Positions 18,505 to 27,699 of a stretch of DNA of 49,734 nt are shown here, one piece after another. Numbering within the stretch: position 1 is the stretch's first letter; each line of letters starts with the position of its first letter. Source of the stretch: a bacterium (GTDB lineage Bacteria > SZUA-79 > Acidulodesulfobacterales > Acidulodesulfobacteraceae); assembly GCA_021794475.1 (NCBI GenBank), contig JAJYQS010000041.1, positions 1,992 to 51,725 of the forward strand. The letters are read 5' to 3'. The position numbers and the translations under genes are program-made. Below the pieces are notes generated by a model. It was not told the origin of the DNA, did not search any database, and was given only the letters and a program-made list of their open reading frames with translations.

Positions 18505-18810
18505 AAAATACCTCTATAATATTATTGGAATTTTTGTTATGTTATTAAGTCGTAATTATATTATAATATAATGTATTATATATTGTATATAGTTACAGTT
18601 AATGCTGCATAAAAATCTATAAATTAAATGACATATAATTTTATATAAAATAATTTATATAGTCAAGAAAAATTTAATTTTATTAATTGTTATATATAAA
18701 CTGTTCTATATATTATATTAATTAATTATTATCTGCTTATTATGCGTTATGTGCGTTATATTATATATAATGTTATAATTACACGGATACGTTCGGCATT
18801 TGCTGTCGAT
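18505..18810. other. Divergent, very AT-rich intergenic region between rplU and the histidine kinase
   Basis: The complete gap is 18505-18871. It is almost entirely A+T with many TATAAT-like strings in both orientations, so a promoter for the rplU operon is expected but cannot be pinned down by eye. I see no gene, riboswitch or L21-leader-like structure. The right part holds the palindromic element at 18811-18849. Confidence 0.6.
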
Positions 18811-18849
18811 ACCGGAACCCCCCGCCTTTAGGTGCTGGGGAGTATGTCA
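18811..18849 (+). mobile_element. Solo right-end-like palindrome of an IS200/IS605 (TnpB-type) element, copy B
   Basis: ACCGGAA (18811-18817) is followed by a hairpin, CCCC-cc-GCCT against AGGT-gct-GGGG, and by GGAGTATGTCA at 18839-18849. This is the best-preserved of the three copies and closely resembles right ends of TnpB-carrying IS200/IS605 elements. It ends 22 bases before the histidine-kinase start codon, so it forms part of that gene's 5' leader or promoter. Confidence 0.6.
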
Positions 18850-18871
18850 CAATATTATACATAATATTTAG

Positions 18872-20020
18872 ATGAGGGTTAATTTAAACATGCCGGCTGC
18901 ATTAAATTATTCAGATATCTTAAACAGCATAAGCGATGGTGTCATCGTTATTGACGAAAATTTCAGAATTGTCTATGCCAATAAGGCGTTTTTGGACAAT
19001 TCTGATTTATCCAAAGATGAAATTATCGGCAACTATTGCTATAAAGTATCGCATTTGAGAGACGACCCATGCGACCCCATGATGGAATCGTGTTCCATAG
19101 AAGAAGTTATTAAAAAAAGGAACACCGTTAAGGTTATTCACGGTCATTTCGGATATAAAAATAAGGAAATAGCCGTTGAAATCAGTTCGGCTCCTTTAGT
19201 GGACGGCGGTACCGGAAAAGTATATGCGGTTGAAGTAGTAAGACAAATCGGCTCAGGTTCAGGCGGCGAGACAAAGTTTAATTTATCGCAAAGACTTGCC
19301 GAAGTTGCGTATCTTGCAGAAGGAGTAGCGCATGAAATCAATAATCCCCTGAATAATATTCTTGCATCAATTGATATGATTAGAAGCTGCATCTCCGGAA
19401 ATGAAGAATTGGAGCACAGATTAAACAGTTCTGAAATAATAATAGAACCGGGGAGCTGCGATATTAAAAAATATTTTGGATTGATGCAGAGCGAGATAGA
19501 AAGATGTAAATCAATAACGAAAAAGATGCTGCTTTTCTCGAGACCTGTTTCCGAATCCACGGATATAATCGATGTCAATTGTTCTATAAATGAAACAGTG
19601 TCGCTTTTAATGTTTCTCGCAAATCAAAAGCATATAATGATTGAAAAGAAATTTTGCGAGGACCTGCCCGTAATTAATTTTTCAGATGCAGGATTGAGAC
19701 AGGTTATATTAAACATAGGACTTAATGCTATTCAGGCCGTCAATGAATACACGGGAATAGTTTATTTTATAACCAAAAAAATGAAGGATTACATATCTAT
19801 TTTTATAATAGATAACGGAAAAGGTATTTCCATAGAAAATATTAAAAGAATTTTTGACCCGTTTTTTTCAAAAAATAAAGGTACCGATAATTCAGGGCTG
19901 GGATTGTCAATCAGCCTGAGCATAATAAAATCATTAGGCGGCTCAATAGAAGTAAGGTCAAAAGAAAACATCGGAACAAAATTTACTATAAAAGTGCCGA
20001 TCAAAGTGCCTTATGAATAA
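18872..20020 (+). CDS. PAS-domain sensor histidine kinase (NtrB-like, soluble)
   Basis: A PAS domain (about residues 12-125) contains three cysteines (C56, C67, C74) in a CYKVSH...PC...SC arrangement seen in many deltaproteobacterial kinases. Then follow the dimerisation domain with phospho-acceptor H154 in VAHEINNPLNN, and a HATPase domain with N box NIGLNAIQAV, DNGKGI, FDPFFSKN and GLGLSIS. No transmembrane segment is visible, so it senses a cytoplasmic signal. Translation may begin at ATG 18872 or at the in-frame ATG at 18890; neither has a strong ribosome binding site. The gene overlaps the response regulator by 8 bases, so the two form a cognate pair. The signal is unknown; the cysteines permit redox or metal sensing, which is inference. 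Confidence 0.88.
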   Translation: MRVNLNMPAALNYSDILNSISDGVIVIDENFRIVYANKAFLDNSDLSKDEIIGNYCYKVSHLRDDPCDPMMESCSIEEVIKKRNTVKVIHGHFGYKNKEIAVEISSAPLVDGGTGKVYAVEVVRQIGSGSGGETKFNLSQRLAEVAYLAEGVAHEINNPLNNILASIDMIRSCISGNEELEHRLNSSEIIIEPGSCDIKKYFGLMQSEIERCKSITKKMLLFSRPVSESTDIIDVNCSINETVSLLMFLANQKHIMIEKKFCEDLPVINFSDAGLRQVILNIGLNAIQAVNEYTGIVYFITKKMKDYISIFIIDNGKGISIENIKRIFDPFFSKNKGTDNSGLGLSISLSIIKSLGGSIEVRSKENIGTKFTIKVPIKVPYE

Positions 20021-21377
20021 TTCAATGTCCAGCAATACTATATCTGTATTAATAGTCGATGATGACGCAAATTATAGAAATATAATGACCGGTTATCTGA
20101 AAAATCAGGGCTATGATACCCTCGCAGTTTCTTCCGGCGAAGAAGCTATGGAACACCTTAAAAATTATTATTTTCACATCGTTGTTTCAGATTTAAAATT
20201 GCCGGGCATGTCAGGGATAGATCTTTTAAAAATAATAAAATCTAAAACAAAAGAATCAGAAGTTATAATATTGACCGGATTCGGAAGTATAGACAGCGCC
20301 GTAACGGCTTTAAAAATAGGCGCGTATGATTATTTAGTCAAACCGTTAAGCCTTGAAGAGCTAAGCCTCACTATCAAAAGATTAGTTGAAAATATAAATT
20401 TGAAAACAATGGCGGATTATTTTAAAAGAGAAATTTCTAAAAAATATTTTATAGGCAAGTCTAAAGCCGCGCAAAAAGTTGTAGACGATATAGGATTAGC
20501 CGCCAAATCGGATATAAATGTGCTGATTCTCGGCGAATCAGGTACGGGCAAAGAGTTAAGCGCAAATCTTTTGCACAGAATGTCGGGCAGGGCGGATAAT
20601 CCTCTTATAATCGTGGATTCCTGCAATCTTTCCGAAAATTTGTTTGAATCCGAATTGTTCGGGCACGAAAGAGGGTCTTTTACAGGCGCCGATATCTTGA
20701 AAAAAGGACTTCTGGAGTATGCCGATAAAGGTATATTGTTTATAGATGAAATTGGAGAAATAAGCAATATTATACAGTCAAAATTATTAAGAATAATAGA
20801 CACTAAGAGTTTCAGAAGGGTCGGGTCATCTAAAAATATTCAGATTGATACAAGAATTATTACCGCTACGAATAAACATTTAAGAAAGATGATTGAAGAA
20901 AATAAATTCAGGGGCGATTTATACTATAGGATAAGCGGTTTTATTATAGAACTCCCTCCGTTAAGAGACCGGAAAGAAGATATCCCTTACCTGACCCATT
21001 TTTTTATGACAAAAAAAAATAAAATCAACACGTCAAAAGTTATTTCTCCCGATGCCATAGATAAACTTTTTAACTATAGCTGGCCCGGTAATGTAAGGGA
21101 ACTGAAAAATGTTATTGAAAGGGCTATAGTCTTATCGGACGCAAAAGATACGATAATGCCAGAACATATTCAGATAGAAACTGCTGCGGCTAATTACCGC
21201 GGAAAAACAGACGATGCAGATTTTACATACTTGTTTGATTCGCATCTTTCATTAGATGAAATTGAAGATAAATATTTAAAATATTTATTGAATAAAAATT
21301 TAAGCAAGTCTGAAATAGCCGATATAACAGGCATCAGCGAAAGGAATCTCTACAGAAAAATTGCATCAATAAAATAA
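20013..21377 (+). CDS. Sigma54-dependent response regulator, NtrC family
   Basis: The receiver domain (about residues 10-125) has acidic residues in LIVDDDAN and phospho-acceptor D60 in VVSDLKLPG. The AAA+ domain (about 150-380) has Walker A GESGTGKE, Walker B ILFIDEIGEI, and the sigma54-contact loop GSFTGA in place of the usual GAFTGA. The Fis-type helix-turn-helix is at the C-terminus (KSEIADITGISERNLYRKI). Ala-to-Ser is a tolerated variant in the family, so it is probably active. The start at 20013 overlaps the kinase gene by 8 bases. Targets are unknown; no sigma54 promoter was found by eye in the flanking spacers. Confidence 0.93.
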   Translation: MNNSMSSNTISVLIVDDDANYRNIMTGYLKNQGYDTLAVSSGEEAMEHLKNYYFHIVVSDLKLPGMSGIDLLKIIKSKTKESEVIILTGFGSIDSAVTALKIGAYDYLVKPLSLEELSLTIKRLVENINLKTMADYFKREISKKYFIGKSKAAQKVVDDIGLAAKSDINVLILGESGTGKELSANLLHRMSGRADNPLIIVDSCNLSENLFESELFGHERGSFTGADILKKGLLEYADKGILFIDEIGEISNIIQSKLLRIIDTKSFRRVGSSKNIQIDTRIITATNKHLRKMIEENKFRGDLYYRISGFIIELPPLRDRKEDIPYLTHFFMTKKNKINTSKVISPDAIDKLFNYSWPGNVRELKNVIERAIVLSDAKDTIMPEHIQIETAAANYRGKTDDADFTYLFDSHLSLDEIEDKYLKYLLNKNLSKSEIADITGISERNLYRKIASIK

Positions 21378-21394
21378 AAATTAAGGCGCTGCCA

Positions 21395-21472
21395 AATAAA
21401 TTGTGTCAGTCCCCTTTTTTTGTCGGCGGCAATGCCGGATGCGCAGAATAAATTGTGTTCGTCCCTATTTTT
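21395..21472 (+). repeat. Direct repeat pair AATAAATTGTGT..GTCCC, REP/IS200-associated type
   Basis: AATAAATTGTGTCAGTCCCC (from 21395) and AATAAATTGTGTTCGTCCC (from 21447) each run into T-rich tracts and are spaced 52 bp apart. Between them is a GC-rich segment with GGCGGCAATGCC. Similar GTGTCnGTCCC strings are often seen beside IS200-like (Y1 or REP-associated) transposases, but no transposase is here. The rest of the 21378-21654 spacer is AT-rich without a gene; the MCP ribosome binding site AAGGGGG lies at its end. Confidence 0.45.
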
Positions 21473-21654
21473 ATTTTTTTCTTGTTTAACTGCAATATTT
21501 ATTATTTAATATATATATAAAAAAATACGTACACATGCTCATATGCAATACAAAAATTGCAGAATACCGTATATATCATATATTGTCTTTTTATTTCATA
21601 ATTATCATCTTAATTATTATTGTAGTGAATTAAATTGCTATCAAGGGGGCTGCG

Positions 21655-23445
21655 ATGTTTAATTTTTCAAAATTAAAAAAGATTTCAATAAAAACAAAAT
21701 TACTTGTCATAATTTCCGCCGTATTTATAATTATAGTGCTGGGCGGTGCTTATTATGCCTATATAACCCAGTTAAATCTTGCCGTTAACACGACCAAAAA
21801 CGATGCGACTATAACTGCAACGACAATGCTGTCAAGTTTAAATGCTATGATGATTAACGGAACTATTTTAAAAAAATCCGACAGAAGGCAGCTATTTGCA
21901 ATCTACAGAAAAATACAAGGAATAGACGCTTTTAAACTCGTAAGAGGCGCGCCTGTAAACAAAGAATTCGGACCCGGTTTAAAGCAGGAAATGCCTTCGA
22001 CTGTTTTTGACAAAAAAATACTGGCATCCAAGAAGACAATAGTCAAAGAGCTGTATAAAAACGGAAAACCATACCTTATGGTGGGGGTTCCTTTTGTTGC
22101 CGAAAAATTGGAACGGGGCATAGACTGCTTAGAATGCCATACCGTAAAACCGGGTACAACGCTCGGCGGCGTTGAACTGCTCTATTCCCTTAAAAATACT
22201 GTAAACTCTTCTAAGAAATTTTTAAGCACTATTATTATATTTGCATTTATTTTCCTTGTTATAGCCATATTTATCATATATCTTGCCTTCAGATACAGTT
22301 TTATTAAGCCGATGAAAAAATTTTACAACAGGATAAGAGATATTTCCAGAGGGGAAGGCGACCTTAGCAAGCTTATTCCGATGGAATGCTATGACAGAAC
22401 GACTATTATAAGAAAAAAAATTAAAGACTGCATGCTTCTTCAGGACGAATTGCAGCCGAGATGCTGGGATACCCAGATTGAAAAATACGGCGACAAAGGT
22501 GAAAGAATCTGCCTGAAATGCGATGTTTACAGAAATTCCGTTTATGACGAAATAACAGACGTGACTAACGAATTTAATAAATTTATTATAGATATAAGAA
22601 ATATAGTTCAAATGGTCAACGAACAGGCGATGGCTATTGTCGACGTAAGCACCTCGATAGAAACGCATGTTTCGGAAATCAGCGAAAAAGCTGAAGAACA
22701 GTCGGAACTTTCCACCCACGTGGCTGCCGCATCTGAGGAAATGTCGCAGACTATAAGGGAAATAGCGGGCAATACGCAAAAAGTCAGCAATGTTGCTAAG
22801 GAGGCGTCCGGTAATGCAAGAGAAGGTTTTAACGTAGTAGAAAATGCCATATCGGGTATTAAGAATGTCGCAGTGCTGACGGAAAAACTCGGCTCCATGA
22901 TTAACGGATTGGAAAAAAGTTCATTAGAAATCGGAGAAATTATCTCAGTTATTAACGATATAGCAGATCAGACAAATCTTCTTGCGCTAAACGCAGCCAT
23001 AGAAGCCGCAAGGGCAGGAGAACAGGGCAGAGGTTTCGCCGTTGTTGCAGATGAGGTAAGAAAACTGGCGGAAAGGACCGTGAAAGCCACAAAAGAAATT
23101 GTTTCTAAAGTCCAGACGATTCAGCAAAATACGCAAACTACCAAATCTTCTATGGATAATACTCTTAAAGAAGTTAATTCTTCTGTTGGATTTGCTTCTC
23201 AAGCCGGAGAATCGTTAAGCAATATAGAAAAAAATATTTTAAGTTTAGCCGACCAGATTGATTCTATCGCGGCAGCTTCAGAAGAGCAGACCGCAGCTAC
23301 CTCAGAAATATCTGAAAATATAGAAAAAGTTTCGAACCTTGCTTCGTCAAATTCCGGTAAGGCTAAGAATGCAACTGAAGAAGCCGCTTCAGTATATTCT
23401 GAATTAGAAAAATTAATAGGTATAATTAAGAAATTTAAATATTAA
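21655..23445 (+). CDS. Methyl-accepting chemotaxis protein with periplasmic c-type haem sensor domain
   Basis: TM1 spans about residues 16-38 and TM2 about 191-212. The periplasmic domain between them contains C158-L-E-C161-H162, a CxxCH haem c attachment motif, as in the haem PAS-type sensors of Geobacter chemoreceptors and DcrA of Desulfovibrio. After TM2 the HAMP-like region carries an unusual insert (about 242-298) with five cysteines: C245, C259, C270, C286, C289. A standard signalling hairpin follows, with the tip [20 protein letters not shown]. There is no C-terminal CheR-docking pentapeptide. The start ATG has a strong AAGGGGG site. It probably senses redox state, oxygen or a related ligand; the specific ligand is unknown. 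No other chemotaxis gene is nearby. Confidence 0.93.
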   Translation: MFNFSKLKKISIKTKLLVIISAVFIIIVLGGAYYAYITQLNLAVNTTKNDATITATTMLSSLNAMMINGTILKKSDRRQLFAIYRKIQGIDAFKLVRGAPVNKEFGPGLKQEMPSTVFDKKILASKKTIVKELYKNGKPYLMVGVPFVAEKLERGIDCLECHTVKPGTTLGGVELLYSLKNTVNSSKKFLSTIIIFAFIFLVIAIFIIYLAFRYSFIKPMKKFYNRIRDISRGEGDLSKLIPMECYDRTTIIRKKIKDCMLLQDELQPRCWDTQIEKYGDKGERICLKCDVYRNSVYDEITDVTNEFNKFIIDIRNIVQMVNEQAMAIVDVSTSIETHVSEISEKAEEQSELSTHVAAASEEMSQTIREIAGNTQKVSNVAKEASGNAREGFNVVENAISGIKNVAVLTEKLGSMINGLEKSSLEIGEIISVINDIADQTNLLALNAAIEAARAGEQGRGFAVVADEVRKLAERTVKATKEIVSKVQTIQQNTQTTKSSMDNTLKEVNSSVGFASQAGESLSNIEKNILSLADQIDSIAAASEEQTAATSEISENIEKVSNLASSNSGKAKNATEEAASVYSELEKLIGIIKKFKY

Positions 23446-23513
23446 TTAAGTATGAATTGAACTAAACGGTTAAGACGGACTTCGCTTTACTTTGTTTGGC
23501 GGCATACATAATA

Positions 23514-23560
23514 GTGCCGTAATTAGTACGGCACAGGTTATGATAAATAGTTATGATAAA
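23514..23560. promoter_or_regulatory. Perfect inverted repeat and 13-bp-spaced direct repeats upstream of acs
   Basis: GTGCCGTA (23514-23521) and TACGGCAC (23527-23534) form a perfect 8-bp stem with loop ATTAG. It is followed at once by GTTATGATAAA twice (23537-23547, 23550-23560). There is no T run after the stem, so a terminator for the MCP gene is doubtful; an operator for acs, about 95-140 bases upstream of its start, is plausible. This is pattern-based only. Confidence 0.4.
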
Positions 23561-23654
23561 ATGAATAATTATAAATTTAAAATAGCTATAATAAAGCAAA
23601 GAGGCAAAAAGACCGTAAAAATTTAAAATAGAACAAGATGAGGAGGATGTATTA

Positions 23655-25559
23655 ATGGATACTTTTGATACGCTTACATCAGAAAAAGAGTTATTTAGTC
23701 CGTCCAAGGAAATAATAAAAAATTCCTATATAGAGGATTACGATAAACTTTATCAATACTCTATCAATGAAAATGAGAAATTTTGGGATGAAACCGCAAG
23801 GCAATTAGACTGGTTTAAGCATTACGATAAAGTTCTTGATTACAATCCTCCGTTTGCAAAATGGTTTACCGGAGGCAAAATAAACATAGTTCATAATGCG
23901 TTAGACAGGCATATTCATACATTCAGGAAAAATAAACTTGCAATCATATGGGAAGGTGAAGACGGCAAAGAAAGGACCTATACCTATTTTGCTCTTTACA
24001 GACAAGTAAATAAATTCGCCAATGTTCTAAAAAGTTTTGGCGTCAAAAAAGGCGACAGAGTTACTATTTATCTGCCTAATATACCTGAAATAGCTATCTG
24101 CATGCTGGCATGCGCAAAAATAGGAGCAATACACAGCGTAGTTTATGCCGGTTTTTCAGTAGATGCGTTAAAAGACAGAATTTTAGATGCTAAAAGCAAA
24201 ATACTTATTACATCCGACGGAGCTTACAGAGGCGGGAAGATTATAGAATTAAAAAAAATAGCGGATGAAGCTATTAAGAAGGCTCCGGTAGTTCAAACAG
24301 TCATTGTCGTCAAAAGAACTGAGCACGGCGTAAGCATGGACTCCTCCAGAGATTTTTATTATGATGAGCTGATGAAACTTCCTATTGCAAGCAGTTATTG
24401 CAAGACTGAAGAAACGGACGCCGAAGACCCGCTTTTCATTTTATATACTTCGGGAACCACCGGACAGCCTAAGGGCATACTGCACGTTCACGGCGGGTAT
24501 GCCGTCGGGACTTACATTTCGTCCAAATATGTTTTTGATATAAAGGATTCTGATACTTACTGGTGCGCAGCCGACCCGGGTTGGATAACAGGGCATTCAT
24601 ACATTATTTACGGACCGCTGCTAAACGGCGCTACCAGTTTAATGGTTGAAGGAGCTCCGTTTTATCCTTATCCTGACAGATGGTGGAAAATTATTGAAAA
24701 ACACGGCGTAAATATTTTTTACACCTCGCCTACAGCCGTAAGAGGCGCGATGAGATACGGCGAAGCGTGGCCAAACAGGCATAATTTGAGTTCGCTGCGG
24801 ATTTTGGGCAGTGTCGGAGAGCCTATTAACCCTGAAGTTTGGAAATGGTATTATAAACACATAGGTAAAGAGCATTGTCCAATAATGGATACTTGGTGGC
24901 AAACCGAATCCGGAGCTTTTTTAATAACCCCTGTACCTACGATGCCTTTAAAACCGGGCTCTTGCGGTAAGCCATTCTTGGGTATAGACGCCGATATATT
25001 TGATGAGAACGGGAACAGCTGCGAATCGGAGAAAGGCGGCTATTTAGTTATTAAAAAACCATGGCCGTCAATGATGAGAACAATTTATAACGATGACAAA
25101 AGATATGAAGAAACTTATTTTTCTAAGTTCGGTAAAAACATATATCTGGCAGGCGATACCGCAAAGCGTGACATCGACGGTTATTTTTACGTTATGGGGA
25201 GAATTGACGACGTCATTAAAGTATCGGGATACAGGCTTGGAACTGCTGAAATAGAAAGCGCTATAATAACCCATGCAGCGGTTGCGGAATCCGCCGCTAT
25301 AGGGAAGCCTCATGAACTGAAAGGCAATTCAATTAAAGCGTTCGTAGTATTAAAACCCGGTATTGAAAAAAGCGATTCTTTAATGGAAGATATAAGGAAT
25401 AACGTGGGTACCCATTTAGGACCTATTGCAAAACCGGACGAGATTGAATTTGTCGATTCTTTACCGAAGACAAGAAGCGGCAAAATCATGAGAAGGGTTT
25501 TAAAGGCTCGTGAAATGGGTATAAGCGAAGGGGATTTATCAACAATTGAAGAAGATTGA
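23655..25559 (+). CDS. acs: Acetyl-CoA synthetase (AMP-forming)
   Basis: Acs activates acetate to acetyl-CoA through acetyl-AMP. Adenylate-forming motifs are LYTSGTTGQPKGI near residue 270, DTWWQTESG (the second Trp is the residue that keeps the acyl pocket small for acetate or propionate), GYRLGTAEIE, and the C-terminal PKTRSGKIMRR with the catalytic, acetylation-prone Lys. Its 634 residues are full length. A strong GAGGAGG ribosome binding site precedes the ATG. It stands as a single gene between the MCP and pepA; the repeats at 23514-23560 may regulate it. Confidence 0.97.
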   Translation: MDTFDTLTSEKELFSPSKEIIKNSYIEDYDKLYQYSINENEKFWDETARQLDWFKHYDKVLDYNPPFAKWFTGGKINIVHNALDRHIHTFRKNKLAIIWEGEDGKERTYTYFALYRQVNKFANVLKSFGVKKGDRVTIYLPNIPEIAICMLACAKIGAIHSVVYAGFSVDALKDRILDAKSKILITSDGAYRGGKIIELKKIADEAIKKAPVVQTVIVVKRTEHGVSMDSSRDFYYDELMKLPIASSYCKTEETDAEDPLFILYTSGTTGQPKGILHVHGGYAVGTYISSKYVFDIKDSDTYWCAADPGWITGHSYIIYGPLLNGATSLMVEGAPFYPYPDRWWKIIEKHGVNIFYTSPTAVRGAMRYGEAWPNRHNLSSLRILGSVGEPINPEVWKWYYKHIGKEHCPIMDTWWQTESGAFLITPVPTMPLKPGSCGKPFLGIDADIFDENGNSCESEKGGYLVIKKPWPSMMRTIYNDDKRYEETYFSKFGKNIYLAGDTAKRDIDGYFYVMGRIDDVIKVSGYRLGTAEIESAIITHAAVAESAAIGKPHELKGNSIKAFVVLKPGIEKSDSLMEDIRNNVGTHLGPIAKPDEIEFVDSLPKTRSGKIMRRVLKAREMGISEGDLSTIEED

Positions 25560-25639
25560 CGGGATATATGTTCACGGTTTATTACTGCCTTATATTATTG
25601 CGGGATATAAAAATATTCACAGATTTAACTAACATTGCC

Positions 25640-25675
25640 GAGAAGTCCTCGTCCGTAAGGGCGGGTTAGTTCACA
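25640..25675 (+). mobile_element. Second-type IS200/IS605-like right-end hairpin
   Basis: CTCGTCC (25648-25654), loop GTAA, and GGGCGGG (25659-25665) form a 7-bp stem (with two G-T wobbles) capped by a GNRA loop. The hairpin is embedded in GAAGTCC...GGTTAGTTCACA, a pattern common at right ends of TnpB-type elements. It differs from the ACCGGAA family elsewhere in the window. No transposase is near. The same hairpin could end acs transcription, although no T run follows. The rest of the 25560-25807 spacer shows no gene. Confidence 0.4.
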
Positions 25676-25822
25676 CTTATAAATAGGCAGGCAATAATCA
25701 TATGCAGCGTATCAAATTATAGTTTATTAAATAGTTTATTATAATTTATTTTTTTGAGGCAGCTGATTACAATAACGCAATGCAGCATATTACATTATAT
25801 ATAACTTATGGAGGGCGTAAAA

Positions 25823-27415
25823 TTGGATTTTAAGATAATTGAAACAGAGGATACAATATTAGAAGTTATTAAAAAGAATGAAAAAAATATAAAGAATATC
25901 GATAATATTTTAGTTTTCGGAGTTTTTGAAGGAGAGGAAAAAACCTTTTTAAACGGCAGTTCTTTTGAGAAATTAGATTTAATTTATGAAAGAATTAAAA
26001 AAGTTGATTTTAAGGCTAAAAAAGATAAAAAATTATTAATAGAATATCCGTCGTATATTCTGGTCGCAGGATTAGGGAAAAGGAGTAATTTTAATACCGA
26101 TATCCTCAGAATTCTTGTGTCTTCTGCATGCAAAACAGCAAAAAGCTGTGTTTTGGAAAAAATTTTAATTGTCATGCCTGACAATATATTTAAAAAAAAT
26201 GATTTATTTTATGCAGGCGCTTCTATTGTTGAAGGCGCAGAACTTGGAATGTATGAATTTAAAAAATATAAAACTGAAGCTAAAAGCAAAAAGGAAAATA
26301 TTCATAGCGGAAATATTATAAAGGCGGTAAAAGTTTTTTTTACAGATTTAAAGTTAAGCAAATCAGATTTAAAAGATATAGAAGAAGGATTTGCATTTGG
26401 GGAGATTACATCCTCCGCTGCCAATTTTGCGAGGGATTTAGTCAACGAACCCGGGAATATAATCAATCCGGAATATCTGGCGTCAGTCGCTCAGGAAATA
26501 GCTAAGGATAATAATTTAAAATGTAAAATATTTGATGAAAATAAGATTGTAGAACTTGGAATGAATGCGTTTTACGGGGTTGCGCGCGGGTCAAAAAACC
26601 CCCCAAGGTTTATCCATCTTCAATATGATAATAGCAATAATAATAATGACAAAAGAAGTAAAAATAATAAAAACGGCAAAAAAGATAAAATTAAAAAAAT
26701 TGCCATTTTAGGAAAAGGTATTACTTTTGACAGCGGCGGACTTTCTCTGAAACCAGCCGACTATATGACGACGATGAAATCGGATAAATCGGGGGCTTGC
26801 AGCGTTCTTGCCGTAATGAAATATATAAATAAAATTTCTCCTGATGCCGAAGTCCACGGTATTATAGCTGCTTGCGAAAATATGCCCGGAGGAGGAGCTC
26901 AGCGGCCTGACGATGTAGTTAAAGCATTAAACGGGAAAACTATAGAAATTGACAATACCGACGCGGAAGGAAGGCTTACGCTTGCGGATGCGCTGTCGTA
27001 CGCATGCGATTTAGGCGTCGACGAGATAATCGATTTGGCGACCTTAACCGGAGCCTGCGTTGTTGCCCTCGGCGAATATACTTCCGGCATAATGGGTAAT
27101 AATAAAGAAATTATTAAAAATATTCTTGCGACTTCTGAAACAGCCGGAGAAAGAATGTGGGAACTGCCTTTTGACGACAATATGAAGGAGAAGCTGCAAA
27201 GTCCGATAGCAGATTTAAAAAATGTAGGGAACAGGTACGGCGGAGCTATAACGGCGGGTATGTTTCTGGAAGAATTTGTGTCTGATAATGTTAAATGGTG
27301 CCACATAGATATCGCAGGACCGTCATTTACCAAAACCGGCTTTGCCTATAATACAAAGGGAGCTACCGGAGTTGGAGCAAGAACGTTATTGTATTATTTA
27401 AACGACTTAAAATAA
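25823..27415 (+). CDS. pepA: Leucyl aminopeptidase (M17, PepA)
   Basis: PepA is a hexameric cytosolic aminopeptidase with two zinc or manganese ions. Metal and catalytic segments are GKGITFDSGGLSLKP, MKSDKSGA, and the signature NTDAEGRLTLADAL. I chose the TTG at 25823 because GGAGGG (25810-25815) lies at ideal spacing and the N-terminus MDFKII then fits the family; an in-frame ATG at 25808 overlaps that site and has no ribosome binding site of its own. A short low-complexity insert of Asn, Lys and Asp (about residues 268-292) sits just before the catalytic domain. Some family members also bind DNA; nothing here tests that. Confidence 0.93.
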   Translation: MDFKIIETEDTILEVIKKNEKNIKNIDNILVFGVFEGEEKTFLNGSSFEKLDLIYERIKKVDFKAKKDKKLLIEYPSYILVAGLGKRSNFNTDILRILVSSACKTAKSCVLEKILIVMPDNIFKKNDLFYAGASIVEGAELGMYEFKKYKTEAKSKKENIHSGNIIKAVKVFFTDLKLSKSDLKDIEEGFAFGEITSSAANFARDLVNEPGNIINPEYLASVAQEIAKDNNLKCKIFDENKIVELGMNAFYGVARGSKNPPRFIHLQYDNSNNNNDKRSKNNKNGKKDKIKKIAILGKGITFDSGGLSLKPADYMTTMKSDKSGACSVLAVMKYINKISPDAEVHGIIAACENMPGGGAQRPDDVVKALNGKTIEIDNTDAEGRLTLADALSYACDLGVDEIIDLATLTGACVVALGEYTSGIMGNNKEIIKNILATSETAGERMWELPFDDNMKEKLQSPIADLKNVGNRYGGAITAGMFLEEFVSDNVKWCHIDIAGPSFTKTGFAYNTKGATGVGARTLLYYLNDLK

Positions 27416-27453
27416 TTTTTTAATATTTTTGCAAAATAGTTCTTGAAATTTTC

Positions 27454-27490
27454 TTGCAGATTTGTCAAAATATTATTATAGTAATATTAT
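27454..27490 (+). promoter_or_regulatory. Candidate sigma70-type promoter of the nuo operon
   Basis: Two overlapping pairs have 17-base spacing: TTGCAG (27454-27459) with TATAGT (27477-27482), and TTGTCA (27462-27467) with TATTAT (27485-27490). They lie about 210 bases before nuoA. The surroundings are so AT-rich that -10-like strings are common, so the support is modest. Confidence 0.35.
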
Positions 27491-27534
27491 AATATATAAA
27501 TATAATAATATATTTGAGCGGATATAATATAATA

Positions 27535-27604
27535 GGGTACATATAAAATAAAAGATATATATAAATATAGGGTACATACAATAAAAGATATATGTATAAA
27601 TATA
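27535..27604 (+). repeat. Imperfect 35-bp tandem duplication upstream of nuoA
   Basis: Two copies begin GGGTACATA at 27535 and 27570 and continue with AAAAGATATATnTATAAATATA. A partial third unit, TATGTATAAATATA, follows. This fills much of the 27416-27699 spacer, in which I see no gene. Confidence 0.75.
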
Positions 27605-27699
27605 TGTATAAATATATTGTATATATAAAAAGTATATATTAATAGGTTATTAAAATATTTTTTATTTAAAAAATTGAAAATTGCGGTATAATTGTAATT

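Noticed and set aside
18505-18810. L21 leader RNA upstream of rplU
   Set aside because: The region is almost pure A+T with no structured leader visible.
21378-21654. c-di-GMP riboswitch upstream of the chemoreceptor gene
   Set aside because: No recognisable GEMM-type core; only AT-rich sequence and the GTGTCnGTCCC repeats.
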